Source of the DNA: an uncultured Muribaculaceae bacterium
Lineage (GTDB): Bacteria; Bacteroidota; Bacteroidia; Bacteroidales; Muribaculaceae
Reading direction: 5' to 3'
DNA: 64,000 bases
Assembly: GCA_947632485.1 (NCBI GenBank)
Contig: CANRPJ010000002.1
Coordinates: 1-64,000 of the forward strand
The position numbers were made by a program, and so were the translations under genes. Below, one piece after another: positions 1 through 10,273 of the stretch (within the stretch, counting starts at the first letter, position 1; each line of letters opens with the position of its first letter). Under the pieces are notes generated by a model. That model was not told where the DNA came from and made no database searches. It saw only the letters and a program-made list of their open reading frames with translations.

Positions 1-60
1 GCAGGCTCGCACCCGTCTGTCTTTAATACTAATCTATAAATATCCCTTATACCCACTTAT

Positions 61-480
61 ATGCCAAGAAAGAAACTTCCATTAGGGGAACTACGTACTG
101 CCACCATAACGACAAAGATAACTCCTGCCGAACGCCTACATATACAAGAGACAGCACGCAAATGTGGGCTGACCCCAAGCGAATATATACGGCAACGAGC
201 CATAGGATATGAACCGGCTTCGGCTCTGACACCGGAGGAAACTGAACTATTGCATAACCTTGACAACTGCCGCGTGGATATAGTCAACTATGCTAACGCC
301 CTTGCCGGAATGCAGCGTGAGCAGCGCATGGCGATGTTCAACAGAGTGCCCTTCATGCTCGAATGGTACAAGCAGATAATTCCGGTGACGAATGCCGTCA
401 ACGACTTCATCAACTCAGTCGTTAGCGGCGGTCGTATTCAGAAACGCACAATCACCAACCTTAGGAAACTCAACAAATGA
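61..480 (+). CDS. Mobilization accessory protein, RHH-type (MobA/MobC-like of Bacteroides mobilizable elements)
   Basis: ITPAERLHIQETARKCGLTPSEYIRQRAIG is typical of relaxosome RHH proteins; overlaps the downstream relaxase start by 4 nt (ATGA). Confidence 0.8.
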   Translation: MPRKKLPLGELRTATITTKITPAERLHIQETARKCGLTPSEYIRQRAIGYEPASALTPEETELLHNLDNCRVDIVNYANALAGMQREQRMAMFNRVPFMLEWYKQIIPVTNAVNDFINSVVSGGRIQKRTITNLRKLNK

Positions 481-1661
481 TAGCGAAGGCAAAATCAATA
501 TCGCACGGCATAAACGATCTGAACTACATAACAGGTGTGTCTGCGAACAAGAAACATCCCGAGAGGATATTTCATATCTGCGACAACAATCTCCCTCCCG
601 GTCTGGATCCGTCAGGAATCTGGAACTCAATGAAGCTTACTTCCATGTCCCATCCGCGACTGACAAACAATCTTATCCGCATAGAGATAAGCCCTGCTGC
701 CGAACATACAAAGGACTTCACACCTGAGGACTGGAAGCAGCTCTGGCTTGACTTCGCGGAGGAATTTGATAAGCAGGAAATCAAAGACAAGAACGGCAGG
801 ATCCTGTCTCCCAAAACCAATATCAAAGGCAGTAAATCCACTGTGTGGCTGCATGAGGAATCCGGGAGCGGCATACCGCATCTTCACGCCGCAGTGTGTC
901 GTGTTGATGATGACGGGAACACCAACAATGACCGTAACATACATCTTCGGGCACAACGTGCAGCTGAAAGAATTGCGAGAAAGAGGGGCTGGCAGACAGC
1001 GGCTAATATCCGTGAAGTCTCGAAAAAACAGGTCGGCAAGGACTGTCTCGATGTCCTCCGTCGTATGGATAAATGGTCATTGAATGATTATTTTGACGGA
1101 CTGCGAGCCAAAGGATATGATGTGATGACAAGAACAGATGAGGCTGGTATCCTGCGCGGCTATGTTCTACGCAGAGGAAATTCCAAGTTCAAAGCCTCGG
1201 AGATTGGCAAGGGGCGCAACCTCATGGCATCGAAACTTGAAGGCACATGGAAAAAACTTCATAACACCGCAGAACAGCATACGCACGATGATTATAACCA
1301 TTACGACTATACCGTTTACAGATCCGGCACACACCGCACGGAGATTGAGCATGACGGAATATCATACACCCGGTTTATTCCAGAACCAGTGATGAAGGTG
1401 TTTGATGACAGTTTCGATTACCGGGAGACAGAGAACTGGGCGGATCTCATAAACGAGGCCTGTTATCATTTCGCTGTCGCAATGAGTTTCATGGCGTTTC
1501 TGAACGTGCCGACCTACACATCAGGAGGCGGAGGCTCATCAGACAATGAGCTTCCGAAGAAGCGTGACGATCTGGAGGAGGAAATTGCCCGAGCTCGTCG
1601 TTGTGCCGAGGCAGCCCGAGCGAAAATCGGGGTTGTGAGAAAGAGAGGTTTCAGAAGATAA
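477..1661 (+). CDS. Relaxase/mobilization nuclease (MobB-like, MobP family)
   Basis: N-terminal MIAKAKSISHGINDLNYITG, conserved ESGSGIPHLHAAVCRVDDDGNTNNDRNIHLRAQRAAE with HxH-type metal-site residues. Confidence 0.85.
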   Translation: MIAKAKSISHGINDLNYITGVSANKKHPERIFHICDNNLPPGLDPSGIWNSMKLTSMSHPRLTNNLIRIEISPAAEHTKDFTPEDWKQLWLDFAEEFDKQEIKDKNGRILSPKTNIKGSKSTVWLHEESGSGIPHLHAAVCRVDDDGNTNNDRNIHLRAQRAAERIARKRGWQTAANIREVSKKQVGKDCLDVLRRMDKWSLNDYFDGLRAKGYDVMTRTDEAGILRGYVLRRGNSKFKASEIGKGRNLMASKLEGTWKKLHNTAEQHTHDDYNHYDYTVYRSGTHRTEIEHDGISYTRFIPEPVMKVFDDSFDYRETENWADLINEACYHFAVAMSFMAFLNVPTYTSGGGGSSDNELPKKRDDLEEEIARARRCAEAARAKIGVVRKRGFRR

Positions 1662-1672
1662 TACTTTTTGCA

Positions 1673-2167
1673 ATGGCATTAAAAAAATTTGATGTGCCCG
1701 ATATTGACGATGCAATAACCGAGGCAAAGGACGAAGAACAACGGAAAGAGGAAACGGCTCAGGCTGAAAAGATAGCCTATGCCCTTGAATTTTTCACAAA
1801 GAAAGCGCCGGATATTTTGAAGCACATGTCCGGTATGGTCTCCCAGCTTGACGCACGCAAATTCGCAACCGTCTTAAGAGAGGAATTGATGAATGCCGCA
1901 GATGAGATGGCAGAGCGGTTCAATTCAAAGGTTGAGCCGATGGTTAAGCGTGTCGAGTCGGCTAATCGCAGAAAAATGCTATCCAAACTGATAGTGTACA
2001 TCTATCGTGTCACATATATTTGGCTGATCTTTTTTCTGATGATGGTGATATATGCCAATTTCAAGATCAAGTCCGACGACCTGACTGCCCTTATAGTGCT
2101 GTTCTTCGTAGCCTTGATTATATCAATCATCGCAGTCATATACCTTACAAAAAAATACAAGTGGTAA
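1673..2167 (+). CDS. Mobilization-associated membrane protein (MobC-like)
   Basis: Directly downstream of the relaxase; coiled N-terminus then two predicted TM segments. Start taken at ATG 1673 within ORF 1601..2167. Confidence 0.6.
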   Translation: MALKKFDVPDIDDAITEAKDEEQRKEETAQAEKIAYALEFFTKKAPDILKHMSGMVSQLDARKFATVLREELMNAADEMAERFNSKVEPMVKRVESANRRKMLSKLIVYIYRVTYIWLIFFLMMVIYANFKIKSDDLTALIVLFFVALIISIIAVIYLTKKYKW

Positions 2168-2363
2168 AAATCTGATGAATGAAAAAGACTTGTTACTCGG
2201 CATTCAGGACTGTTCCCATAAGTTCCTAACAATGCCGATAAAACACCCACGATGTGGGCGGTTTGTTACTCTAATTAAAAACACAGTTTGTTACCCGTTG
2301 AATATCAATTATATTAGTCAATGTATTGAGAATTTCCACCACCAATAATAGTGTATTTATTAC

Positions 2364-2675
2364 TCAGCAGAGTGAAAGAGAGACGCCACCAAAAGAGAAT
2401 GCAGCCGGTACGCCCATTGCCTTAAAGGCCCGCACAATCGTTCCTACGGTGAGATTATGACCATTTTCAATCCTTGAAACCTGGGCACGCTGCACACCCA
2501 TCAATTCTCCTAATTGCTTTTGAGTTAGATTCTTCTCTTTCCTCGCCTGCTTGATAGCCTCACCTATCAGATAGGATTGCAACTCCGCTTCCAAAGCGTC
2601 ACGACGTGGCGAACCCTTCTCTCCCACTACGCGGTTAAGCATCTCCTCATGACTATACAGCTTCATATCTTCCAT
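2364..2675 (-). CDS. HigA-like antitoxin, XRE-family HTH
   Basis: HTH core LTQKQLGELMGVQRAQVSRIENG; lies 3 bp after the toxin gene. Confidence 0.85.
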   Translation of the reverse strand: MEDMKLYSHEEMLNRVVGEKGSPRRDALEAELQSYLIGEAIKQARKEKNLTQKQLGELMGVQRAQVSRIENGHNLTVGTIVRAFKAMGVPAAFSFGGVSLSLC

Positions 2676-2678
2676 TTC

Positions 2679-3020
2679 TTATCCTTTTTTATTTTTGTAA
2701 AACTCTCTTCTCAACGCCTCTGCACGCTCAATTTCTTTTATGGGTGTCTTTTGGGTTTTCTTAAGAAATCCATGGGTAGCCACAACCAAAGATCCCGAAT
2801 CTTTATCCCAGAAAGAGAGCAGGCGATAGGTAATGCCCTGATATTTGGTCCTAAACTCCCAAATTTCATCATTCAGTTTCTTGAAAAGCTCCTTATCCAT
2901 GAAATATCTGCTCTTTGAAATATTATAAGCGATTTTATCCTGTACTTTCTCCGATAGGGATTCAAGAAAGGAGAAAGCCGGCTCCATGTAAACAATATCA
3001 AACTTTGGCTTCAATTCCAT
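2679..3020 (-). CDS. HigB/RelE-family toxin (phage Gp49-like)
   Basis: DEIWEFRTKYQGITYRLLSFWDKD...VVATHGFLKKTQKTPIKEIERAEALRREFYKNK is characteristic of HigB toxins; toxin-first gene order. Confidence 0.85.
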   Translation of the reverse strand: MELKPKFDIVYMEPAFSFLESLSEKVQDKIAYNISKSRYFMDKELFKKLNDEIWEFRTKYQGITYRLLSFWDKDSGSLVVATHGFLKKTQKTPIKEIERAEALRREFYKNKKG

Positions 3021-3152
3021 ACCTATTACTTTTCTTTTACAAAGATAAGAAAAATGTTACACATATGGAAACATATCATCAGATACTACATTTGGAAGAT
3101 ATTTTTTGTTAGGGAAACGCTAATTTTGCACAAGCGAAAATAGAAATCAGAT

Positions 3153-4328
3153 ATGACCGTACCATATTCAGAACTCGAATTGCGGCGCTCCAAAGTGAAA
3201 CGCCTTATGAGCGCTCAGGGTATAGATGCAGCTCTCATAACCTGCAATGTAAATCTTATCTACACCTGCGGCGCCGTGGCAAGCGGCTGGCTCTTCCTTC
3301 CTGTTGATGGCGAAGCCGTGCTCTTCCTGAAGCGCAGCGGAGGAGTGAAAGAAGCCGATAGCATCAAAGTGCGGAAGCCCGAGGAGATCCCGGCTTACCT
3401 TACTCAAAAAGGTTACCCGATGCCCAAAACTCTCATGCTGGAGGGCGATGAGCTATCTTTTACGGAGTATAACCGTCTGGCTGCCTGCTTTCCTGAGGCA
3501 ACTGTCAGTCCGGCCGGCACCCACATTCTCCGCGAGGCCCGCAGTATCAAGACGCCTTGGGAGATAGAGGTGTTCCGACGCTCAGGCGAGGCTCATGCCC
3601 GCGCTTACAACCGCATTCCTGAAGTATACCGTCCCGGCATGACCGATCTGCAGCTCTCCATCGAGGTGGAACGTCTGATGCGCCTGGAAGGCAGCTTAGG
3701 TATCTTCCGCGTGTTTGGACGCAGCATGGAGATCTTCATGGGCAGCCTGCTGGCAGGCGATAATGCCGGCGCGCCTTCTCCCTACGATTTCGCCCTCGGA
3801 GGTGCGGGACTCGACCCTGCCCTGCCAGGAGGCCTCAACGGCAGCCTGATCAAGGAGGGACAGAGCATGATGGTCGATATGGGTGGAAATTTCTTCGGCT
3901 ATATGGGCGATATGAGCCGCGTATATTCAGCCGGAAGGCTGCCTGACGAGGCATACGAGGCCCACGAGGTATGCCTCAAGGTGCAGGAGACGGTAGCCTC
4001 TCTCGCTCGTCCCGGAGCCGTATGTGAAGACCTCTATCATGCAGGTATAGAGATTGTGAAGCAGAGCGGCTGGGCCGACTGCTTCATGGGCACTGATCAG
4101 CAGGCCAAATTTATCGGCCATGGCGTAGGACTGGAGATCAACGAGGCTCCGGTGATCGCGCCCCGCATGAAGCAGAAGCTGGAGGAAGGCATGGTGTTCG
4201 CTCTGGAGCCCAAAATCGTGGTGCCCGGCGTTGGCCCGGTAGGTATTGAAAACACATGGGCCGTAGCAGCCGGCGGAGTTGAGAAACTCACCCTCTGCCC
4301 CGAAGCTATACGACCGCTTGGAGTCTGA
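3153..4328 (+). CDS. M24-family Xaa-Pro peptidase
   Basis: Creatinase-like N-domain, then VDMGGNFFGYMGDMSR, GHGVGLEINEAP, FALEPKIVVPGVGPVGIENTW metal-site motifs. Confidence 0.85.
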   Translation: MTVPYSELELRRSKVKRLMSAQGIDAALITCNVNLIYTCGAVASGWLFLPVDGEAVLFLKRSGGVKEADSIKVRKPEEIPAYLTQKGYPMPKTLMLEGDELSFTEYNRLAACFPEATVSPAGTHILREARSIKTPWEIEVFRRSGEAHARAYNRIPEVYRPGMTDLQLSIEVERLMRLEGSLGIFRVFGRSMEIFMGSLLAGDNAGAPSPYDFALGGAGLDPALPGGLNGSLIKEGQSMMVDMGGNFFGYMGDMSRVYSAGRLPDEAYEAHEVCLKVQETVASLARPGAVCEDLYHAGIEIVKQSGWADCFMGTDQQAKFIGHGVGLEINEAPVIAPRMKQKLEEGMVFALEPKIVVPGVGPVGIENTWAVAAGGVEKLTLCPEAIRPLGV

Positions 4329-4352
4329 GCATACCTCATGATATAACGCATT

Positions 4353-4380
4353 GAGGGGCGCCCCGGCAGGAGCGCCCCTC
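4353..4380. terminator. Hairpin between convergent genes, likely bidirectional terminator
   Basis: gaggggcgc...gcgcccctc stem between the convergent 3153..4328 and 4404..6122 genes. Confidence 0.6.
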
Positions 4381-4403
4381 ACATTATTAATGTATTAGGC
4401 TTT

Positions 4404-6122
4404 TTAGATTTCTACTTCGGTAGCCACTTCCTCACCACCGGCCTGAGCTGCCTCAGCACCCTGCGGCTCGTCGGAGGTAGCAGCCTCGAGCTTCTTCATC
4501 ATAGAGAAGATGAAGCCGGCCGAGATGCAGCAGATGCAGATAAGGATAGTCCAAACCAGCCATACGGGAATCTTGCCCCAGAGGAGCATCGGGATAGAAA
4601 CCAGATAGTTACCGATTGCAGTAGCGGCAAACCAGCCACCCATCATCGAGCCCTTCAGCTTCGGAGGAGCCACCTTGCTCACAAAGCTGATACCCATCGG
4701 CGAGAGCAGAAGCTCGGCGAAGGTGAGGAGCAGATAGGTAGTGATAAGCCAGTTGCTCGATACGGCGCCTTCGGTGCCTACGAGGTTGACAGAACCGATC
4801 ACCATCACGCCATAGGCCAATGCAGCCACGAGCATACCGTAGCCGATCTTGCGCGGAGCGCTCGGCTCCTTCTTGCGCTTGGCGAGAGCACCGAATATTG
4901 CAAGCGAAACCGGAGTAAGAGCTACCACATAGAAGGGGTTGAACTGCTGATACTGCTGCGGCTGAATGCCGGTAAGTGGATCGGGAGTAATCGTATAGAA
5001 GAATATCAGAATCGCGCCTACCATCACGATGATAGCACCGCTGAAAATCTTACCCTTGGGCGAAGAGCTCTGGAAGAAGCTGAAGAGAGCGTAGACGCCG
5101 ATAGCGATGCAGGCAAGAGCCCATACATTGAAGCCGATGCGGGTCCAGCCTGTTGCCTCAGGAGCGGTGCAGCTCTTGGCAAACTCTGTAAGCGTAGCGC
5201 CGTTCTGGTGGAATACCATCCAGAAGAAGATAACGACGGCGAACACGAGCAGCAGAGCCACCACGCGAGCCTTCGTCTGAGCGGGCGTAAGCTCCGGACC
5301 GGTTGCTACAGCCTTTGCAGCCTCCACAGCCTGATCCTTCTTGGAGCGGATAATGTGGGCGAAAGTAGAGCGGCCGCCATAATAGATGGCGATGCTGACT
5401 ACCAGCGAGATGCAAGCCACGCCGAAACCATAGGCATAGCCGGTGGAGAGTGTGGAGATATAGTTGGCAGCCCAGGCAGTCACGTCGGAACCTACCGTCA
5501 TGCCGTGTTCAGCTGCGATAGCCGTGATCTGGCCGGCCAGGTCGGCATTGCCGTCGAGCAGGCCGTTGCAGAGCGCGGGCAGCGAAGCCACATATTCAAG
5601 ACCACCGCCATGGAGCGCCATATTACACATCGCGGTAGCGGTCATCGGCGCAAACATCGAACCGATGTTGATAAACATATAGAATACCGAGAAACCGGAG
5701 TCGCGCTGCGAGTTGTAGCGGGCCTCATTGTAGAGGTCGCCCACCATCACCTGCAGGTTGCCCTTGAAAAGACCCGTACCAATCGAGATCAGCAGCAGGG
5801 CTGTGCAGAGAATCACGAGCGATGAGGTCTCGCGGATCGGAGTCGGGATTGCCATTACGAAATAGCCGGCAAACATGATGAGGATACCCGTCACCACGCA
5901 TTTCGAGAAGCTCCATTTGTCAGCTACCCAGCCGCCTACGAGGGGCATGAAATAGACAAGGGCCAGGAAGCCCGCGTAGATCTGACCCGACACAGTGCTG
6001 TCCAAGCCGAACTTGGCCTGCAGGAAGAGCAGGAAGATGGCCAGCATAGTGTAGTAGCCAAACCGCTCGCCGGTGTTGGCGAGAGCAAGGACGAATAGTC
6101 CTTTGGGTTGGTTCTTGAACAT
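4404..6122 (-). CDS. POT/PTR family peptide MFS transporter
   Basis: N-terminal ALANTGERFGYYTMLAIFLLFL (ExxERFxYY), multiple TM segments. Confidence 0.9.
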   Translation of the reverse strand: MFKNQPKGLFVLALANTGERFGYYTMLAIFLLFLQAKFGLDSTVSGQIYAGFLALVYFMPLVGGWVADKWSFSKCVVTGILIMFAGYFVMAIPTPIRETSSLVILCTALLLISIGTGLFKGNLQVMVGDLYNEARYNSQRDSGFSVFYMFINIGSMFAPMTATAMCNMALHGGGLEYVASLPALCNGLLDGNADLAGQITAIAAEHGMTVGSDVTAWAANYISTLSTGYAYGFGVACISLVVSIAIYYGGRSTFAHIIRSKKDQAVEAAKAVATGPELTPAQTKARVVALLLVFAVVIFFWMVFHQNGATLTEFAKSCTAPEATGWTRIGFNVWALACIAIGVYALFSFFQSSSPKGKIFSGAIIVMVGAILIFFYTITPDPLTGIQPQQYQQFNPFYVVALTPVSLAIFGALAKRKKEPSAPRKIGYGMLVAALAYGVMVIGSVNLVGTEGAVSSNWLITTYLLLTFAELLLSPMGISFVSKVAPPKLKGSMMGGWFAATAIGNYLVSIPMLLWGKIPVWLVWTILICICCISAGFIFSMMKKLEAATSDEPQGAEAAQAGGEEVATEVEI

Positions 6123-6170
6123 TGTTGGTTGTTGTTTTGAGATTAAGTTTTTCTGTTATCAGATTTTGGG

Positions 6171-6602
6171 TTAAGAGGCTGAATCCAGCATCTTGAAGGC
6201 TGTGGCATAATTGCGCATCTGCTTCACCATTGCCACCAGGCCATTGCTTCGCGTCGGGCTGAGATGCTCGGAAAGCCCGATGCGGTCTATGAAATAGAGG
6301 TCGGCTCCAAGAATCTCGTCGGGGGTATGGCCGGAGAGCACCCGAAGCAGAAGCGATACGATGCCCTTCACTATCAGCGCGTCGGAATCGGCATGAAAAT
6401 CTACCGTCTTATCCGCGCCGCGGTCTGCCGCTATCCATACCCGGCTCTGGCAGCCCTCGATCAGATTGGCAGGAACCTTCTCCTGCTCAGGCAGAGGAGG
6501 CAGCGAAGAGCCCAGTTCTATCAGATATGCGTAGCGGTCCATCCAGTCGGTCAGACCTTCAAATTCCTCTATGATTTCGTCTTGCGTTTCGTTGATTGTC
6601 AT
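6171..6602 (-). CDS. sufE: SufE-family Fe-S cluster assembly protein
   Basis: PANLIEGCQSRVWIAA motif; start taken at ATG 6602 (MTINETQDEI). Confidence 0.85.
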   Translation of the reverse strand: MTINETQDEIIEEFEGLTDWMDRYAYLIELGSSLPPLPEQEKVPANLIEGCQSRVWIAADRGADKTVDFHADSDALIVKGIVSLLLRVLSGHTPDEILGADLYFIDRIGLSEHLSPTRSNGLVAMVKQMRNYATAFKMLDSAS

Positions 6603-6776
6603 TTCCTTCCGTAGCGCTCTTGGGAGCGGTGCAACAAATTTACGAAAAATCCCCGGCATCTCCACTCCCTGAACCAAAAATCATGCCCGAAACCCACAAA
6701 AAACTATTTTCGCAAAACTTAGAGCCCCTTTGCAGCGTATTAATCTCAGAAGCGACTAACTCGCCTGAATTATACT

Positions 6777-7214
6777 ATGAACACACTATCGAAAGACTAT
6801 CGCGCCGGAGCTGCCCAGCTCTTCAACGACGCTAAGAAGGAATTGGCCGAGGATATGAAAAACCGCGGTATCGGAATGATTCTGTGGGATCTCTCTTCAG
6901 CAGGATTCCATTATGTACCCGAAATTCTTCATCGCTCGCAGCGCAAAGGCACGAGCCGCATTGCCCGCATCGAGGGTCTTTATCTCTACAACGGGGAGAT
7001 CTATCTGATCGAGGAAGACCGCGCGCCGGTGAGCATCGACCAGTTCTACAATCCCGACACGGAAGTGCCCCCTACGGTGGTCACCCTCTCGGAAGATGCC
7101 GCAGTGAAGACTCTGGGCGATCCCGAAGCCACAAAAGGCTACACGCAGCAAGGCTCTCTGGAAGAATGGCTTGCAATAGCCGACTGCTATTTCGAAGCCC
7201 TCAACGAAAAATAA
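6777..7214 (+). CDS. Conserved hypothetical protein
   Basis: 145-aa ORF with good coding character; no family recognised. Confidence 0.6.
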   Translation: MNTLSKDYRAGAAQLFNDAKKELAEDMKNRGIGMILWDLSSAGFHYVPEILHRSQRKGTSRIARIEGLYLYNGEIYLIEEDRAPVSIDQFYNPDTEVPPTVVTLSEDAAVKTLGDPEATKGYTQQGSLEEWLAIADCYFEALNEK

Positions 7215-7238
7215 TTTTCAAAAAAATTGCTCCAAAAT

Positions 7239-7269
7239 TTTGCAGTATCGGAAAAAGGCTATAACTTTG
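7239..7269 (+). promoter_or_regulatory. Bacteroidales-type promoter for tRNA-Asp
   Basis: TTTG (7239-7242), 19-nt spacer, TAACTTTG (7262-7269). Confidence 0.7.
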
Positions 7270-7313
7270 CACTCGCAAACGGGACGGAAGCCCCGGGCGC
7301 AAAGAAAAAACCT

Positions 7314-7387
7314 GGTGCGGTAGTTCAGCTGGTTAGAATGCCGGCCTGTCACGCCGGAGGTCGCGGGTTCAAGTCCCGTCCGCACCG
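7314..7387 (+). tRNA. tRNA-Asp (GTC)
   Basis: Cloverleaf: acceptor GGTGCGG/CCGCACC, anticodon loop CTGTCAC, T-arm GCGGGTTCAAGTCCCGT. Confidence 0.95.
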
Positions 7388-7518
7388 CCGAGGAGAGAGG
7401 AAAGAGCAGCTAAGGTAAACTTCGGTTTCCGGCTGCTCTTTTTTCAGCCATCTACTGGAGCTCCTCACAAGAACCCGAAATTAGTTTTTCTCACCTTTTA
7501 CCAATAATAGCAACAGCC

Positions 7519-7944
7519 ATGAAACTGACAATCATCAACGGACCAAATCTCAACCTTCTCGGACGCCGCGAGCCGGGAATCTACGGAACTTCGACCTTCA
7601 CCGATTTTCTCGATGACCTGCGTCGCCGCAACCCAGATATCGAAATCAGCTATTTCCAGTCGAATTCGGAAGGAGCGCTTGTTGACCGCCTCCAGCAAGA
7701 CGGCTTCGACCCGGAGATTACAGGAATCGTGCTCAACCCCGGCGCCTACAGCCATTATTCCATAGCCATAGCCGATGCCATCGCGGCTATACCGGCTCCG
7801 GTTGTGGAGGTTCATATCTCCAACATCTTCGCCCGCGAGGAATTCCGCCATCACTCGGTGGTGAGCCCCGTGGCAAAAGGCTGCATCGCCGGCCTCGGAC
7901 TCGAAGGTTACGCGCTGGCCATCAACTATCTGCGCTCGCTTTGA
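7519..7944 (+). CDS. aroQ: Type II 3-dehydroquinate dehydratase
   Basis: INGPNLNLLGRREPGIYG, LNPGAYSHYSIAIADAI, VEVHISNIFAREEFRHHSVVS. Confidence 0.95.
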   Translation: MKLTIINGPNLNLLGRREPGIYGTSTFTDFLDDLRRRNPDIEISYFQSNSEGALVDRLQQDGFDPEITGIVLNPGAYSHYSIAIADAIAAIPAPVVEVHISNIFAREEFRHHSVVSPVAKGCIAGLGLEGYALAINYLRSL

Positions 7945-8576
7945 TGCTGACCCCAGACCTGGAAGACTATATCCTCGCCCACTCCGACCCCGAACCGGAG
8001 ACGCTCAGGCAGGTAGATCGCGAATCGAATCTGCGGCTCGTAAACGGCCGCATGTGTTCAGGCCATCTTCAGGGGCGCCTGCTGAAGATGCTCGTGCGCC
8101 TCACCGGAGCGCGCCGTATTCTCGAACTCGGCACATTCTCAGGCTATTCCGCCCTATGCCTGGCCGAGGGAATGCCCGAAGAGGGAGAGCTTCACTCTAT
8201 CGAGGTAGATGATGAGCTGGAGGAGTTTATCCTCTCCAACTGGAACGGCGATCCGCGCCTGCACCTCCACATAGGCGATGCCGAAGAGATAATGCCCAGC
8301 TGGCCCAACGGATACTTCGACCTCATCTTCATCGATGCCGACAAGCGCCGCTATCTTGAATACTACGCGGAAGCGAAGCGCCTGCTGAGCCCCGGAGGCC
8401 TGATAATAGCCGATAATACCCTCTGGAGCGGCCATATAGCCGATCCAGCCTACGACCGCGATGCCCAGACGCGTGCTCTGCGCCGATTCAACGATCTGGT
8501 AGCTGCCGATACCGAAGTTGAAAAGGTGATCCTGCCCATGCGCGATGGAATTACCCTCATCTGGAAGAAACCGTAA
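7941..8576 (+). CDS. Class I SAM-dependent O-methyltransferase
   Basis: RRILELGTFSGYSALCLAEGMPEEGELHSIEVD, FDLIFIDADKRRYLEYY; ATG overlaps the aroQ stop. Confidence 0.9.
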   Translation: MMLTPDLEDYILAHSDPEPETLRQVDRESNLRLVNGRMCSGHLQGRLLKMLVRLTGARRILELGTFSGYSALCLAEGMPEEGELHSIEVDDELEEFILSNWNGDPRLHLHIGDAEEIMPSWPNGYFDLIFIDADKRRYLEYYAEAKRLLSPGGLIIADNTLWSGHIADPAYDRDAQTRALRRFNDLVAADTEVEKVILPMRDGITLIWKKP

Positions 8577-8624
8577 GGCGTCGCCGCGCGTTAATCCTAT
8601 ATAACCCGAAAACACCAATCCGAT

Positions 8625-8987
8625 ATGGAAGGTAAAAGACAAGCAAAAATAGCCCGGCTCCTTCAGAAGGAGCTCAGCGAGATATTCCGCCGCGAAACCT
8701 CGTTGCTACGTGGCGTGTTGGTGACCGTAACAGCCGTGCGCGTAAGCCCGGATCTGAGCATCGCCAAAGCATACCTCAGCATTTTCCCCAGCGATAAGGC
8801 TCAGGAAGTGCTCGACAACATCAAGCGTCAGGCCAAGACCGTGCGCTATGAGCTGGCGCAGGCCGTGAAGCAGGTTCTTCGCAAATGCCCTGAACTGCAG
8901 TTCTACCTCGACGACTCGCTCGATTACATAGAGAATATCGACCGGCTTCTGGCTTCCGACAAAAAGAAAGAAGAGACCGAAGAATGA
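8625..8987 (+). CDS. rbfA: Ribosome-binding factor A
   Basis: MEGKRQAKIARLLQKELSEIF...VTVTAVRVSPDLSIAKAYLSIFP...ELQFYLDDSLDYIENIDRLL. Confidence 0.9.
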   Translation: MEGKRQAKIARLLQKELSEIFRRETSLLRGVLVTVTAVRVSPDLSIAKAYLSIFPSDKAQEVLDNIKRQAKTVRYELAQAVKQVLRKCPELQFYLDDSLDYIENIDRLLASDKKKEETEE

Positions 8988-10273
8988 GCTGGCCGCTCGC
9001 GGCAGCTATCGCCGCCCGCTACCTGAAGTCAGGGCGCTCCCACAGCGCCGTGACGGCTATCTCTGTAGCCTCGGTGGCAGGGCTGGCAGCAGCCGTGGCA
9101 GCTACTATCTGCGTGCTCTCGGTCTTCAACGGCTTCCGCGACCTGCTCTGTACCACCCTCGACCGGCTGCAGCCCGATGTGGTTGTCACGCCGGAATCAG
9201 GGAAAACTATTGCTGACGCCGACGCTCTGGCCGACGCTCTGGCGATGCGCCCCGATGTGGCCGCCGCCACGCCGACAATCACCGACAATGCCCTCGCCCT
9301 GATTGGCGGCCTCGAGATGCCGGTGCTTATCCGAGGTGTGGTCGGCAGTGCCTACCGCGCCGTGGCTCCCCTTGACTCCGTGTTGGAAGCTGGCTCCTCT
9401 CAACTTACCCGCCCTCTTGAAGAGGGTGAGACCCGCTATGAATACGATCCGGAGCTTGATATGTATTTTGAATCCGATGCCACCCCGTATCAGTACGGAG
9501 TGTTCTCCGTCGGCGCCGCCTCGCGCCTCGACGCCCGTCTGGGCGATCGGGTGCTCCTCTTTGCGCCCCGCCGCCAGGGCAGCGTGAACCTCGCCAATCC
9601 CGCCTCCTCGTTTCTGCGCGACTCTGTGGAGATGGGAGGAGTGATCCGCACCGGGCGCCAGGAGCTCGACGAGCGCGCCGTGGTAGTGGATCTGGAGCTC
9701 GCCCGCCGCCTCTTCCAGTACACCACCGAGGCCTCGGCAATCGAGCTTAAGGCGAAAGGATCCGACACCCGGCTCGCCGAAGCCCTACGCGCCGACCTCG
9801 GCACGGACTATATTGTGAAAGACCGGATGCAGCAGCAGGAGGTGAATTTCCGCATGGTGCAGATTGAGAAATGGGTCACGTTTCTGCTCCTCTCCTTCAT
9901 TCTGCTGATTGCCGGCTTCAATATCATCAGCACGCTCTCGATGCTCGTGCTCGACAAGCAGGACAACCTCAGCACCCTGCGGGCTCTCGGTCTGAGGCGC
10001 AGCGGAATAGGAGCCGTGTTCGCCTGGGAGAGTCTGTTCGTTACCCTCATAGGTTTTGCCGCCGGCGCTGCCGTGGGGCTGCTGCTCTGTTGGCTTCAGC
10101 AGCGCTACGGACTTGTGAAGCTCAACGCCGATCCATCGGCAGTAGTGGTCCAGGCCTATCCTGTGCGCGTGGAGCTGATGGATCTGGTCTGGGTATTCAT
10201 ACCCACCGCCGCCATCGGCGCCCTCACCGCCCTCATCTCCGCCCGCTTCGCCATCTCCCGCGCCACCAAATAA
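8984..10273 (+). CDS. FtsX/LolE-like ABC transporter permease
   Basis: N-terminal IAARYLKSGRSHSAVTAIS, C-terminal FNIISTLSMLVLDKQDNLSTLRALGLRRSGI. Confidence 0.85.
   Translation: MSWPLAAAIAARYLKSGRSHSAVTAISVASVAGLAAAVAATICVLSVFNGFRDLLCTTLDRLQPDVVVTPESGKTIADADALADALAMRPDVAAATPTITDNALALIGGLEMPVLIRGVVGSAYRAVAPLDSVLEAGSSQLTRPLEEGETRYEYDPELDMYFESDATPYQYGVFSVGAASRLDARLGDRVLLFAPRRQGSVNLANPASSFLRDSVEMGGVIRTGRQELDERAVVVDLELARRLFQYTTEASAIELKAKGSDTRLAEALRADLGTDYIVKDRMQQQEVNFRMVQIEKWVTFLLLSFILLIAGFNIISTLSMLVLDKQDNLSTLRALGLRRSGIGAVFAWESLFVTLIGFAAGAAVGLLLCWLQQRYGLVKLNADPSAVVVQAYPVRVELMDLVWVFIPTAAIGALTALISARFAISRATK

Noticed and set aside
392-727. Short overlapping ORF inside the relaxase start
   Set aside because: Overlaps two better supported mobilization genes in a different frame.
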